The position numbers and the translations under genes are program-made. This document shows, one piece after another, positions 43,001-55,214 of a stretch of DNA of 64,000 nt; the first letter of the stretch is position 1, and every line of letters starts with the position of its first letter. The DNA is from Lutjanus erythropterus (Eukaryota; Chordata; Actinopteri; Lutjaniformes; Lutjanidae): positions 35,588,186 to 35,652,185 of the forward strand of contig CM034603.1 of the NCBI GenBank assembly GCA_020091685.1, read 5' to 3'. A model generated the notes under the pieces. That model did no database searches. It had not been told where the DNA came from and was given only the letters and a program-made list of their open reading frames with translations.

Positions 43001-43406
43001 CACTGTAAAAAAACTGAGAAAACGCAGCATTTCAAGGCAACTTGCTTTAATAGATTTTTGAGTTTTGAGCCCAACTCAGATTCTGAAGTTTTGAAAAAAA
43101 CTTTTGCCAACTAACAATATTTTTGTTGAGATAATTTACTCATCTTCTTTTTGATAAACTTGAATCTTTGAGTGAAAAATAAGGTGAATAATCGCTATTT
43201 TCAAGCACCCAAATAACATGTTCACAGCTCAGTGTGAACGAGTTTTGAAATACAAAGTTTCTCAAACTCAGAATTTAAAGAAGAAAAATGTTATCTGAAA
43301 AGAGTGTGAGTTTTATTCAGAACTCACAAATCCAGTGAAGGCAGTTGCCTTGAACTCGAGTTTTTTCACCTTTTTTTCCTTTTTTTTTTTTTTTTTTTTT
43401 ACAGTG
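43001..43406. mobile_element. Short element with CACTGTAAAA terminal repeats
   Basis: CACTGTAAAA opens it, and TTTACAGTG after a long T run closes it. The interior has TTTCAAGGCAACTTGC and, in inverse form, GGCAGTTGCCTTGAACTCGAG. A second left end is at 43921. Confidence 0.8.
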
Positions 43407-43741
43407 CATCCTCATACAAACCCAGTAGACAGCTTCTAGTTGTTGAAATGATATGAATGACAAAGCAGAGGCGAATTGTTGAATGAAGGACAAGGACTTG
43501 ATGCTGTTGTCAGAGTACCGTCTCCACGTCAAGTGGAGATCTCTTGCCCTAAAGTGGAAGTCTGTAAGCACAATAAGGAGGAAGAAGCTACCTTGCATGT
43601 TTTAAAAAGAACCATATGTTAGTTATCTATTCATCTGTATATATATATAAATATATCATAAAACCTCTTCAAATACTTGTTTTAGTCATCCTCATATGAC
43701 CATGTCTGATAAACTGTATGCATTCATTTATTGTACTGTTG

Positions 43742-43747
43742 AATAAA
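43742..43747 (+). terminator. Candidate polyadenylation signal AATAAA
   Basis: AATAAA in an AT-rich setting downstream of pik3ca on its strand. Assigned by position only; no transcript evidence. Confidence 0.4.
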
Positions 43748-45215
43748 AACATTTCTCCCTATCAAAAGAGATTTTATTATGCCGTTTGTTTGACACTTGA
43801 TCACAATGACTGTAATTTACAAGGCACTTTTTTGTATTTTTGTGCTTCATGGTAAAGACGTTAGTGTGGACAAGGCTGGAGTATAAACAGTCCTTTTTTT
43901 CTTCTGTCGATCCTTCAATACACTGTAAAAAAAAAAAAAAAAGCTGAGGAAACATTTTCAAGGCCCCTGTCTTCACTATTTTTGAGGTTTTTAAGGAGAA
44001 ATATGAAATATACAACAGCACTCATGTTTGGACACATTTCCTCATTCAAGACAATGGCAGGGTGTGTCCAGACGTTTGACTGATACTGTATTTACTGCAA
44101 TAAATCAAAGTAATCATGATATGTGATCAGACATTAAGGAGACATGCTGTTGAAGCTGATATACTCCCTTCTCTAACAACACTTGCAGCTGCAGTGTCCT
44201 TCGAAATTTTTATTCCAGAGTTCAAATTAATGCAAAATGTTCACAGAATAAGTAAGAGTTTATTTTAAAAGCAGTGAGCTTCTGTTTTCAGGAGAACGCA
44301 GGAGGGAGTCGAACTGGCCGCTGCACAGGACTGACGGTCTCAGTACAATCAGCCATTACAGTGTAGGACAAATTATAATGTTGCGCTCGCCTTGTGCGCC
44401 TGAGCTTCCTCGAGTCTCACTGACTCACCAACACATCAGTCAGTCTTTTTCTCTTTAGAAAAATGTGGATCTATTGAGTTTTAGAAACAAAACATCAAGG
44501 ATCGTAGGATGCACACGTCAGTGTTCAGAGGGACTGGATGTTGATGATGAATGAATGTAAAGGGGACGGGTGAAGGTGGATGGAGGAGGTCATCAGCTAG
44601 GCTTGTATGTGAGGGTGGGCTGAAGGCCGGGCGGAGGGAGACTCAGAGTGGGGGTTCGTCTTGGCATATTTCTGCCCGAGCTGATTGTGGACCCCTGGAC
44701 TGTAGCAAGTACGAGACGTGGGAGAGGCATGAACTGGACTGAATCAGGAGGGACGAGAGGAGAAGGGGAGAGGATGAAGGAAAGGGAAAAGGGTGGGTGG
44801 GTAGAGGGATGTGAGACAAACAGGTCCGGGCAGGTTAACGTAGGCCTGTCAGGTGATTAGAGGTGTGTTTGAGGCGTGAACCTGCTCACCAACTGAAGTT
44901 AACTAATCAACTTAATTCTGCGCTTGTCCTCATTTTGTTTCAAAGTCAAGAGTTTGAAATTTTGAAGATAGTTGCCTTGAAATTTTGAGTTTTCTCAACT
45001 TTTTTTCTTTACAGAACAGACTGGTATGTATAAGCTGTCAAAACTGGAGGGATGTCACCCAGCATCTACTGCAGCTGCAGCACTAACACCGACCTCATGC
45101 AACCCCACTTGAAATAATCCGAACTATCCCTTTAAGACCAGTATTTCACTCTGAGCAGCTCTACACAGACCAGCCCTGTTATTTTTGGCCTGTTGCAGCA
45201 CAAACACTGACCGTG
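43748..45215. other. Between pik3ca and kcnmb3 (tail to tail), repeats
   Basis: Holds a CACTGTAAAA element fragment (43921), a dispersed repeat (44060-44420) and the right end of a TTAA-type element (45050-45137). Its short frames show no protein similarity. The kcnmb3 3'UTR must be in the right part; no clear polyA signal was seen on the minus strand. Confidence 0.5.
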
Positions 45216-48200
45216 TCATGAGGGAGACGGCACGCTGGACCTGCGGAGGAGTCTGTACAGTTTGCCGTGAGTGTGTCTCGACGCCAGCCGGCCCCCGGCG
45301 GCCTCGCTGCGCAGCTCGGAGCAGAGGTGGGCCAAGTACTGGTTCAGCTTCACGAGGCCCACCAGCAGAGCGCCGCCGCCCAGCATCAGACAGGGCCACA
45401 GCAGCGCGAACAGGACGACCTGAGACGTGTACTTTACGTTCAAGATGGCGTTCCCGGGGTACTTCTCGCCGTCAGCGTAGCACGAGGTGTTGTGCAGGTG
45501 AGCGTCCAGGATGCTTTTCACTTTCACAACTTCCTTTTGAAGTTCCGTCCTGTTCATCTGACATTTGGGTATGTAGAAACACTGGGAAGGAAAAGATATG
45601 ATTCAAGTGTAATTTTTATCAAGTGACCTGCTTGTTACAGTTGGCAGCGCTGATTGCAATCAGTGCGACGAGCCACAAGGTTCTTCTTTGATTCAGTTTT
45701 TTTTTTTTGTCTGTTAAAAAAAAGAAAAGAAAACCCTCTCCAGCCTCCGTGGCACAGAAAAATGTTTCATACGATTCCTCTGAATGGAGCAGAAGAGCAG
45801 CATGAGAGCATCGCCTAATAATGTCTGCCAGCTTATTCACAAGGGTACAGTAATCAGAGTGGGGGCAGTTTTACATCCTGTCAGATTGTTCTGTACAGTT
45901 TCTTTCTTTTTTTTGCCTTCACCACTTTATCAGGTGTTTTCTCAAGTCCCTGCTTAGATGGCTCATATGAGATGTGAGTCCAACAATAAATAAAACATTT
46001 TTTTAGACAAAAGTACGTTGAACAGTGGTGTGATTTCAAAAAAGGGTTCTTCAGAAGCAACTGGACAGAACTTCAGAAGGAACCCTTTGGAACCCTTATT
46101 CCTCGGAGTGCAAAGCAAGAGAGAGTGAGAGCAGAGCCCTGCTTTTTCTTGTTTTTGCCTCACATACTGTTTCACCCACGTTTGAGAAGGCGTGGCCTTC
46201 TTTGTGTCATCATTGCGTTCTCTCACACAACATTTTTGAAAACTTCTGAAATACTTCTCTATAATGTCTGCAGACGTTAAACAGTCCCTCCAGGATTTTG
46301 TGGGCCTTTTTTTTGGATTGTTGCGGCCTAAAAAGCCTGATTTCACTGTAGCTTTTCTAAAAATATTGCGATGCATGTTGCGATGCTTTTAGGCATATTT
46401 TGCAAAAATGTTCTAACTAACCTTATACCAAAAGTTGTAAGTTGGCTGAATTTGAAAAGGCAAGTCGAGGTAATTTTGTAATGATTGAAAACAAATAAAC
46501 TTTTCTAGTCAAATAAACCTGATATTAATTCAGTTTTGTTTGATGAAACATGTTCAATAAACTGAAGATATTCAGTTTAACCGACTGTCACATTAACAAA
46601 CTACAAAAAAATGGATTTCTTTTTGCCTTTTCTCAGTTTTAAGAGTCAGTTCTTCATTTCACACACAGAACTTACAGCTGAATCTGTTCCTGTTGGAGCT
46701 GCTTTGTTCCAGCTTCGGCACAAAGACAACATGTGAAACCGCTCCAAGTGAATTTATTACATTTTAAGTGTAAGACTGAATTCAATTCTCACCTTCGTCA
46801 CGGTTCACAGTTTTTTAAATTATTGTGAAAACAAGCAACCATGACTGAGCTTGAGGTGTATTTAGAGACTCACAGCAAGTTTTCTCCTGTTTTCTTCAAA
46901 CTACAAACTTTATTTAATGAGTTGATTGAACTCTGGACAGTACATTCATCCAACTCATCATTTCAAGTCAAAAGACTTTAAGCTGAAGGAGTTCATGTTT
47001 ATAAACCACTTTTAGGTTTTTATGTCTATTTTGTGGGCGGAGCTTAGGTTGAATCAAAACAATTTCCTAAACACATCAGCTAGCTAGCAAGTTTTCTGGG
47101 CTTGTTTCATAATAAAGGCTGAAACTCAGTCACTCTCCAGGGCCGCATTACTTGAAAAGTTAACATTAAAGGGATAGTTCACCCAAAAATGAAAATTCAG
47201 TCATTATCTGCTCACCCTCATGCTGATTGAAGGTCTGGTTTAGTTTTTTAGTCCACAAAACTCTGCTGGAGTTTCACAGGAAAACAGTGTTGCAGAATCT
47301 CCCAAACAATGGAAGTGAATGGTGACCAGTTTTCAAACATAAAAAACAACTGGAAAAAACATAAAATGCCCCCATACTGCTTGACTGGTGTAATCCAAGT
47401 CTCCTAAAGCCCCAACATGCAAAGTTGACTAAAAAAATGTTATTGACAACATGTTTTTCTCCTGATTCTTCACTGTAGATCTGCACACTGTCTGAACTGT
47501 GTGTGTGTGGTGTGACGGTGTGCAAACTGAATGACTGAATTTTCATTTTTGGGTGAACTATCCCTTTAACCCATGGGAACAGACTGTACACTGTCGCTCA
47601 ATGGATGGACGATTTCTCTTGGTGGACTGGATGAATATATCTGCAATTGGCTTACTCACTTTTCTTACTCTTTTGACATTTTATTTTGGTAATTTATACA
47701 GTCCACACCCACTGAGCCGGAGGATGAAAACAGCCTGTAGAGCCAGAACATTTTCACGTCTAACGCCAAGAATTGAGGATTTATTTTGACCAAACCAGAG
47801 CTGGTGATTGTTGGAACAGTGGAAAGTCTGGGCAAGACGGTTTTTTTTTTTTATGAGTTTTACTTTGTTTCTGTCTGTTGAGTTTAAATGAAGTGTGTTT
47901 AAAGGAGCTAACAAGCTCGTCCTAGTTTGGTAAAAGAGACAGACTTGAATTCAGAAGGTGATCGGTTGTATTTTTCTGTTTAATAAGAAAATAGGTGTGA
48001 GAACATTTCCTATCTTGACATTTGGTGAGTTCATTTTTTTAATTTTGGCTCGCAGACTTCTCACAGTTTTCATCTTATTGTGTTTAACCACAGTTGTCTT
48101 TGAGTGGCAGTGACAGCTGGTATGCAATAAAACTTCAATTTTGAGCAATTACTCCTTGGATTCTGGCGCCCAACAACACAGCAAGATGACATTTTTGCTC

Positions 48201-50695
48201 GGTTATTTGACTTTCTACTCCAGTTTCCTCTTTGTTTTGTCTTGATTAAAGGTTTTGAAGTGTTCTGAAAGTAAATGCAAGAAATTTTAAGTTTAATTTA
48301 CTTAAATAAAACTTGTATTTTTCCATTAAAGTAATGATTCCACTAAATTCCTGTATGATTTTTTGTACAGTGCATAGACGGGTCCTTCATGTCTGTTGTA
48401 GTACTCGGACATAAAGCTTTAATGTTCCGCTCCCGCAGGGCCGTGCAGCCTCCTGCAGGTGTTTCTCCCTTACAGTCGACAGGTTACACCTGGTGTGAAG
48501 CAGAACCAAACCGGCGGCTCATAAAGCTATAAGGTTAGAGCTAAAACCTGGAATTTACTGCCTTAAATCCCTACCTCAAGAGCGAGGAGGACCAATTCCT
48601 CGTCAAAGTGGAGAAAAGCCGTCTGATTGGAGCGTGTGTGGTTAACCTTTACCCTGAGGCAAGGCACGGTGCTCACACCTCTGCAGTCCACCCACTCCTC
48701 CAGGAGTTCAGTCTTCAGCAGAGCACAGCTCGCCGTCGTCCAGTTACTGCAACACAAGAGGGAGACGCACCACATCAGAAAGACAATAACTCATAAGATC
48801 TCTGATGTGAGGAATCTTCTTATTTTACTTTTTGTTTTCTTCTACCAGGAAAAGAAAAACATTAAATCTATGCATGATAAAAATAAAAATACAAAGTGAG
48901 ATCCTTACTATCTCAACTTTAGTCAGTGTGCTAACTTACTTTGAGCTAAGTGTTTTTATTTTAAAGATTTAACTTTAAATTCATTTTAGCCACGCTAGCG
49001 GCGATGATGGTCTGTTGATCCGTCTGCAACAGATGTTTTCACAGTGGGAGGTGGGCCTCCCTCAGGAGGGCTCCAGACAGTTTCAGGGGAGAAAAAAAGT
49101 TAAATATCAGAAGAAGATCACAGAGAAAAGCCTCAATGTCTGATTTGGTTCAAGAGATTCAGAATTACAGTTGTTGGCGGGAAATTTATTAGCTTTCTCA
49201 TTATTCCAGAGTCACAAACTAATAAATGCAATTGGACAGACCTTTGTTTAAGTTATATCGAACAGTAATATTAGACTATATCGGCTCAAACTTGGTTATG
49301 ATCCACAGGTGTGGTCATTATTTGGTCACCAAATAAATAAAAGACTGGAAGAAATTCTGCAAATTGTAAGATTTATATCTCCAGTACAGCTTTTATAAAA
49401 CATTTAAAATGTGCGTAAGAACATGCGTACAAGACCGTGACGACGTAGCAGACTGACAGTGAAACAAAAATATTACAGGAAAGACTTAACACTTCAGCGA
49501 TCTCAAAGTTAAAGTATTTTCAGTCATAAGTTTTGTAGTATTTTGATTATATGTTTTTAAATTAATTTCTTTCATTTTAAACATTTTTAGGAGATTCCTC
49601 AGTGTGCCACTAGAGGGAGCTTTAGTACCACCAGTGATACTGGTACTGTAGTTTTGAGAATTTCCCAAACTCCGGGTTGGGACCCACAGGTGGGTCACAG
49701 GAAGTTTTATTTGGGTCCCCAAATTAATCATTTATTTTCAATGTTTCAGTAGATGAAGTTATAGTACCGACAAACTCACAAATAAATGATATATTACAAG
49801 TTAGACAGTGTGCAGGAGTCCTTTTTGCAACTTTTTGGTCTCTCTCCAACACACCTGTCTTATCTAATAGATGTGCAAAGTGTTTCCTTTGTCTCCAAAT
49901 AAATAAAAGACACAGGAGGAAATTCTGCAGATTTTAATTAATATCTGCAGCACACCTTTTATAAAGCATTTAAAATGTTTTACTGATGAGAGGAAAAAAC
50001 AAGAGCCTGTTAATTCTGTCTAAATGGATTTCTTTTGTCTCATTTAGTCTAAAATGTTTTATGTTGTTTCCTGATAAGAGGAAATAAAAACAAAGAAATG
50101 GCCCGTTAACTCAGACTAAATTATTTATTTCTCATTTATAAAGTTTTATCATGTATATATTTTCAATAAAGCATCAAGATAATGTAGGATGATGCAGAAA
50201 TGGCAATAAAAATGGTCAAGAAAGTTCATTTATGCACTGAACATGAACAATGAACTCTTCCCAGAATTTACTGATAAGGATTATTGTGGATTGGACGACA
50301 TATTTTGAGTAAAAATTCTGGATATTTTCAAAAATGTAATGATCTGGTACTTTTCTGTGATGCATATCGCTGTAAATTGAATATCTTTGGTCTGTTGGTT
50401 GAATAATTGTCAGCTGCAGCTGTAACTGTGCTGTAAAACCTGTGATAAACTGTCTATCACATGACATCCCCTTCAGCATCAACAGACGGACCGCCGTGTA
50501 CCTGTTGACGTAAGGTTTGACCGTCGTGATCCCGACCACAAAGAACATGAGCACAGAGAAGGACATCATGGTGAAGCCCAGCAGGACGGCTCTGTCCTCC
50601 CCGACGCTCGACACCGGCATCTGGGTCCGAGCTCGCTGGCCTCCTCGCCCGTCTGCCCCTCCTCTAATCCACTCCTGCTCGTGAGCTGTGGCCAT
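45216..50695 (-). CDS. kcnmb3: BK channel accessory subunit beta-3, three coding exons
   Basis: Auxiliary beta subunit of the BK channel. Minus-strand exons in order are 50695-50502, 48746-48575 and 45581-45216 (732 nt, 243 residues), with donor and acceptor phases (2, 0) identical to kcnmb2. TM1 is about residues 35-59 (SVGEDRAVLLGFTMMSFSVL), the loop has N-glycosylation sequons (NWT, NHT, NQT, NRT, NTS), and TM2 is about 177-199 (LLWPCLMLGGGALLVGLV). It ends with a basic tail KLYRLLRRSSVPSPS resembling mammalian beta-3. The start is the first ATG after a CA repeat (MATAHEQEW); mammals use alternative first exons, so another N-terminus may exist. The loop keeps six of the eight family cysteines; about eight residues with two cysteines are absent between EEWVDC and VPCLRV. 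Tail-to-tail position with pik3ca supports beta-3. Confidence 0.9.
46424..48376. mobile_element. Dispersed element copy 2, split by a 1.2-kb insertion
   Basis: 46424-47010 and 48255-48376 are colinear with 2665-3348. Between them lies unrelated DNA that includes a complete TTAA MITE (47166-47569). The right end is TTGTACAGTGCA. All in kcnmb3 intron. Confidence 0.75.
47166..47569. mobile_element. Complete TTAA-flanked MITE, 404 bp
   Basis: TTAAAGGGATAGTTCACCC at the left and GGGTGAACTATCCCTTTAA at the right form an inverted repeat of about 38 bp that continues into AAAATGAAAATTCAGTCATT. Non-coding. Same family as 13439-13722. Confidence 0.93.
49240..50170. repeat. Dispersed repeat present in two or more partial copies
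   Basis: CCAAATAAATAAAAGAC followed by GAAATTCTGCA, ATTTATATCT and CTTTTATAAA occurs at about 49330 and 49890, and again at 58180. A TGGGTCACAGGAAGTTTTATTTGGGTCCCC segment at 49690 is shared with 58150. Confidence 0.65.
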
Positions 50696-50712
50696 GTAGA
50701 GCTCTCTGTGTG

Positions 50713-50713
<1 letters not shown>

Positions 50714-50749
<36 letters not shown>
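50714..50749. repeat. CA microsatellite just upstream of the kcnmb3 start
   Basis: About 18 CA units, GT on the coding strand, ending about 20 bp before the chosen ATG (50695). The open frame runs through the repeat upstream (a CVCVCV peptide), which I treat as non-coding. Confidence 0.95.
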
Positions 50750-50751
<2 letters not shown>

Positions 50752-51482
50752 AATACATGCATGGACACCGGGGATGTAATGATTTAATCCAACAGTGATA
50801 AAAATTAGATTTTTGTTTTGATGCATCAACAAATTTCATGTTGGAGTGATGAATTCATTTGGTTCATTTGATTAGTTTTCTATTCATTTAAGCTACATGA
50901 TTCCTCTTCAGGGCTAAAATACAAAATGTTTCTGAACAACTTTAGTCAGATTTAGATTTCTGAAATTTACACTTACTGACAATAGACATTTAAAGTTCCC
51001 ATTAAGTTCAATTTGAAGTTTATGTTCTTTTTACTCACATATGTATTGTGCTACACTTCATCTATATGCCAACATCTGGCTCAGCAACGCCTAAAAGTCA
51101 TTTTGTAGATATTCTTGGGTTTGTCTTTTTTTGGAAAACAATTAAAAACCGTTGATGACTCATCTTTGTGGGTGTTACCAAATGTTCTGTGTGTTTCTGT
51201 GAAGCAGACCTCACTGTACAAAAACACAACTTTATAACTACATTCACTGATCTGAGCGACACCGGATCAGGTCTCTGTTGGTCTCTGGGGCTGTTTTTGG
51301 TCCCGGTCCGGTCGGGAGTCAGCTGATAAGACATCCATGGACCGCTTTGTTTGGGGACCAATCAAAGTCTGCCACAAATCCCCATGGAAACGTGAGCAGT
51401 AAACACTTCACTCGCTGTTTCATGGCACTTTAAACTTTAAAAAGAGCTAAAAAATGTAATCAGTCAAAACTGATGCTTTACT

Positions 51483-52557
51483 CAGTGACGGAAAGAGTAC
51501 TGAAAATCTGTACTCAAGTACAAGTACTGTTACATCGCTAAAATATTACTTGATTATAATTAAAAGTACTGTTAGAAAAATACTTAAAAGTATTCATTGT
51601 GAAAACTACTGTGCAGTATTAGTTACTTTTAGCTGCTGATGTCACAGTCACCTGCCCGGCCAAGGGTTTTAAATTTTGCATTTTCCTGAACCAATAATTG
51701 ATTCAATAATAAAAAACACATTTTGTCCTCATTTTCATCTTTTCAGTCATTTTTTTCCTTCATTTTAAGTCCAAGTTTACTTTCTCAATAAATGGCTCCT
51801 CCAGACAAAACAAAGTCAAATGAGGTGCAGTTAAAATAAAATTTGAATTGGTTAGATTCTTAACAGCAATTAATCAATATTAATCAATAACATCCCTACT
51901 CCAAAGTGCAGCATTTTGTTTTGTTTTTTTGTTTGTGTGTCATAGTTTTCATCACCTTATTGTGTCACAATTTATGAGTTAACAGGTTTGGACCAGAGTG
52001 CAGACAGACGAGAGCCGATCAGTGTGAGGCAGGAGAAAACCAAACAATAAATCCAAAGTGTGTGGAGGGAAAAAACACAAGAAAATGCAAAACAAAACAA
52101 AAAAAACAAGCAGGGGGACAAACACTAGGAAAAAAGCCACAGGGAAAAATAGGAGACTTCATGATGAGACGAGGACAAACTAATAACTAAGGAAGGAAAG
52201 ACACAGGATTAAATACAGGAGGGTAACAAGACACAGGTGAGGGCAATCAACAGGTGACAATAATCAGTGATCAAAAAGAGCGAGAAAACAGACAAAGACA
52301 GGAAGTAAAAACAACAAAGACACCCAAGGGATAACCTACCAAAATAAAACAGGAAGTGATTGATTATCAATTTAAATTGCAATCAGTACTCAATTATGAT
52401 TTTAAAAGTAACTGAGTAGATTACATCTTGTAATGTATACCTAAATATGACTAAAAGTACAGACTTGAAAATCTACTCATAAAAGTACAAGGACCCCCCA
52501 AAAAACTACTTAATTACAGCAATATGAGTAAATGTAATTAGTTACTTGCACTCCTTG
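51483..52557. mobile_element. Non-autonomous element with AAGTACAAGTA-type ends (hAT-like)
   Basis: Left part CAGTGACGGAAAGAGTACTG, TACTCAAGTACAAGTACTGT; right part GACTAAAAGTACAGACTTG, ATGTAATTAGTTACTT. These are mutually inverted, degenerate ends. The middle (about 51980-52340) has AACAAGACACAGGTGAGGGC and looks like another nested repeat. Confidence 0.7.
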
Positions 52558-54234
52558 CTTTATATCTGAGTCATATAAATGGACGTCAGTCTGTCATGTT
52601 GTGATGACAAGATGCACGTTAAAGGGCCAAACGTCCATGTGACTTCTCAGAAACAAATGAAAAACAGCCGTGATCACAGCAAGAAGAAGCTGTTTGAAGG
52701 CGTAGTGGTGCTTTGAGCTAAATGCTAATATCAGCATGCTAACATGCTCACAGTGACAATGCTAACACTGCAAGAAGGAGGCTTTTTTTTAAAGTGCAAA
52801 ATGGTCCATTTTAGTTCAGTTTATTTTGCACAATTTAAAAATATACTCACAAAAAAGACAAAGATGATAAATAATATTCAGTGCAGGGAGAGAAAAAAAC
52901 CCAGAGGGCTTATTCGAAGCCTCCACCTAAATACAAATTTCACGAAGTTATTAAGAGCTCAGAAATATAATATGATGCTGAAAATGTGAAAGTAAACAAG
53001 ACCGCCAAAGCCCTCGTGTATGAAGCTGGTAATTTGATATGTTAATTTAATTTGAATTAAACTTTCTGACTATCAAGACATGCTGACTGTGCTTAAATGG
53101 AAACAACTAATTAACAAATATGTGATGAAGCTGAGAGGTATAAATACTGCTGATCCTGAAGACAAAGTCAGCAATGAGATATGAGGCTCAACAGTACAGA
53201 TAAATGTGGGCTCACTGTTGACCTTTGTATCCAGCGTGTTGTAACAACTTATTAATGATTTATTAAGTCTTTACAAACTCATTAATAACATAATTATAAA
53301 CTGTTTTCAGGTGTGCATCGTATACATTAATATAAGGGTACTTTTTCAAAATTAAAGAATGTATTAATTAATCAAGAGCAAAGAATAACAAACAAAATCC
53401 TGACATCAGCACAGGGACGCAGGCAACGATTCTCTGCTTCTCATTCACACCTTTTCATTAATCAGTGATTAGCAATAATGAGCCAATAAGCTCAAAACAT
53501 GGGCATATTTTAAGTTTTTATTATTTATTTCAGGAACATCATCTTTTAGAGCTCCCCTTGAATTTGCTTGTGTTCTTTTCAGGGGAGTCGAGCTCCCAGT
53601 CACTCACCTGTAATTACAACTATGACTGTTACCATGGAAATGTTTACAGGTAGCTCTGCTAGCAGGCTAGCTAATTAGGTAGCTAACATGAATTGTACTG
53701 AATTGAAGTGTAAATATTTTATATAGAAACATAACACAAACTAGAATATATTACAGCACCTTTATTATCAATATAAACACTATAATAATGACAAAACTTA
53801 ACTTTAAGAAGTGACATCATTTGCATTGGTTTGTGGGATAGGTAGTTTCTTCACTCTTGAAATATTTATGTACACGTTGTACCTTTTTGCCCTTTTCCCA
53901 TCTTTTTTTTTTTTTTTTTTTTTGTCCAAATTAAATGTCTTTTAAGGTCACGATTCATCTCATAGCTGACCAGTTTGGTTCCAGGCTTAAAACTCTTTAC
54001 AGGAGGATTTTCTACAACGGAGTGAACAAACAGGATGACCAGTAGCTTCTGATGGCTAACGTTAATATGCTACGTTAGCTAATACCTCTCCAAACTTTTG
54101 GCTGCTGCAGTTTTTTTTTTTTCATCCATTATGTCCTGATTCTACTTAAACCATTTGTGAGCAGACAGTCTTATGGTTACAAAAATATAAATTCAAATGT
54201 AAAAATATAAATTCAAATTGTACACAGTATTCAA

Positions 54235-54390
54235 GTATTTTAGAGGAGCTAAGTAGATTACATTGTGTAATGTGTACACAAGTACAAGTAAAAGTACAGG
54301 CTTGAAAATCTACTCATAAAAGTACAACTACTCATCAAAAAAACGTACTTAATTACAGTAACTTGAGTATTCAGTTACTTCCACCCCTGG
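54235..54390. mobile_element. Right end of a second AAGTACAAGTA-type element
   Basis: Matches 52380-52557 (AAAATCTACTCATAAAAGTACAA) and ends GTTACTTCCACCCCTGG. No left end found. Confidence 0.6.
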
Positions 54391-54554
54391 TAAAGTGGTA
54401 CTGAATGTTATAAATGAAGGTAGCAGAGGTCGAGATATCGTCTCTTTACACTCTAACAGACGGGTAAAATCTCATATTTGAGTTTCTGGATATCTGAATG
54501 TGAAGTTTTGTTAAAGTTATCCTGTGTTTTTTCCTTTTTAATGACCTCCCCACA

Positions 54555-54788
54555 GTGTTTTCAAAGGCTTGCTGCCTGGCCCAGTCGATCGTCCTGTCTT
54601 ACCGCGTCTGCCGCCTGCGAGCCCCCTGCAGGTTGATGTTAACGGGGATGCTGAATGACCTCCGGGGAGAAGCTGCGTTCAAGAACATGCCCACTCCTAT
54701 CTCAGCCACCTCCCGGCCCAACAAACGTATATCCAGCCTAACAAGCTCCAGCTATCTGAAAGTCAAATGTCCTCCTGTCAACAGCTGA
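54555..54788 (+). other. Unassigned open frame with upstream splice acceptor
   Basis: A 77-codon frame (MFSKACCLAQSIVL... to ...KCPPVNS stop) begins just after a pyrimidine-rich tract and CCCCACAG/TGTT acceptor at 54555. It has higher GC and CpG than its surroundings. It could be a 3'-terminal coding exon of an unseen gene or an untranslated exon of the MFSD8-like gene. I recognise no domain. Confidence 0.25.
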
Positions 54789-55214
54789 TCATCATGTCTC
54801 CAGCAGGCTCCAGTGCAGCACGCCGGCTGACTGAACGGACTAGATTGCAGTTTATTCGCAGGGGAACTCCCTGTTGTTTACCAAGGCTCAAAGGTGAGTG
54901 CAACAACACTTTCCATCCTCATGTGTTTCTATAGAAACCACCACAGGTAAGGCAGGTAGGATGCTAATGGCCTCTCAGTGGGCCCGTGAGGCTCAGCTGC
55001 ATGCAGCAATTTGTCATGGAGAAGCAGCATGAATCCCTTCTTGATTATTCACTTTTTTACACAGAATGAAACAGCACGATGTCACTGCACAGGTGAGTAC
55101 ATGTTGTCCATCGAGTCAGTTTGATAAAAGAGCAGGAGTAGATAAAAACAGTAAGTATAAAAGAGCGGAGAAATGTTAACTTTAAGCTGCTGTGTTTTCC
55201 TTAACAAAATGTTG

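Larger units (their letters stand above)
38624..43747 (+). other. pik3ca: Probable pik3ca 3' untranslated region
   Basis: No coding exon is visible between the pik3ca stop and the first clean AATAAA on + (43742-43747, preceded by TTATTGTACTGTTG). A 3'UTR of several kilobases is known for mammalian PIK3CA. The region contains at least three inverted-repeat transposons (39264-40534, 41512-42268, 43001-43406) and TTC and C runs. The true polyadenylation site could be earlier. Confidence 0.45.
50750..54540. other. Region upstream of kcnmb3, no gene seen
   Basis: It holds a large hAT-type non-autonomous element (51483-52557), the right end of a second (to 54390) and AT-rich unique sequence. Alternative first exons of kcnmb3 could lie here but none is recognisable. 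Confidence 0.45.

Noticed and set aside
45185-45626. Two plus-strand frames of 119-138 codons
   Set aside because: They lie antisense to the last kcnmb3 exon, whose minus frame has clear TM2 similarity.
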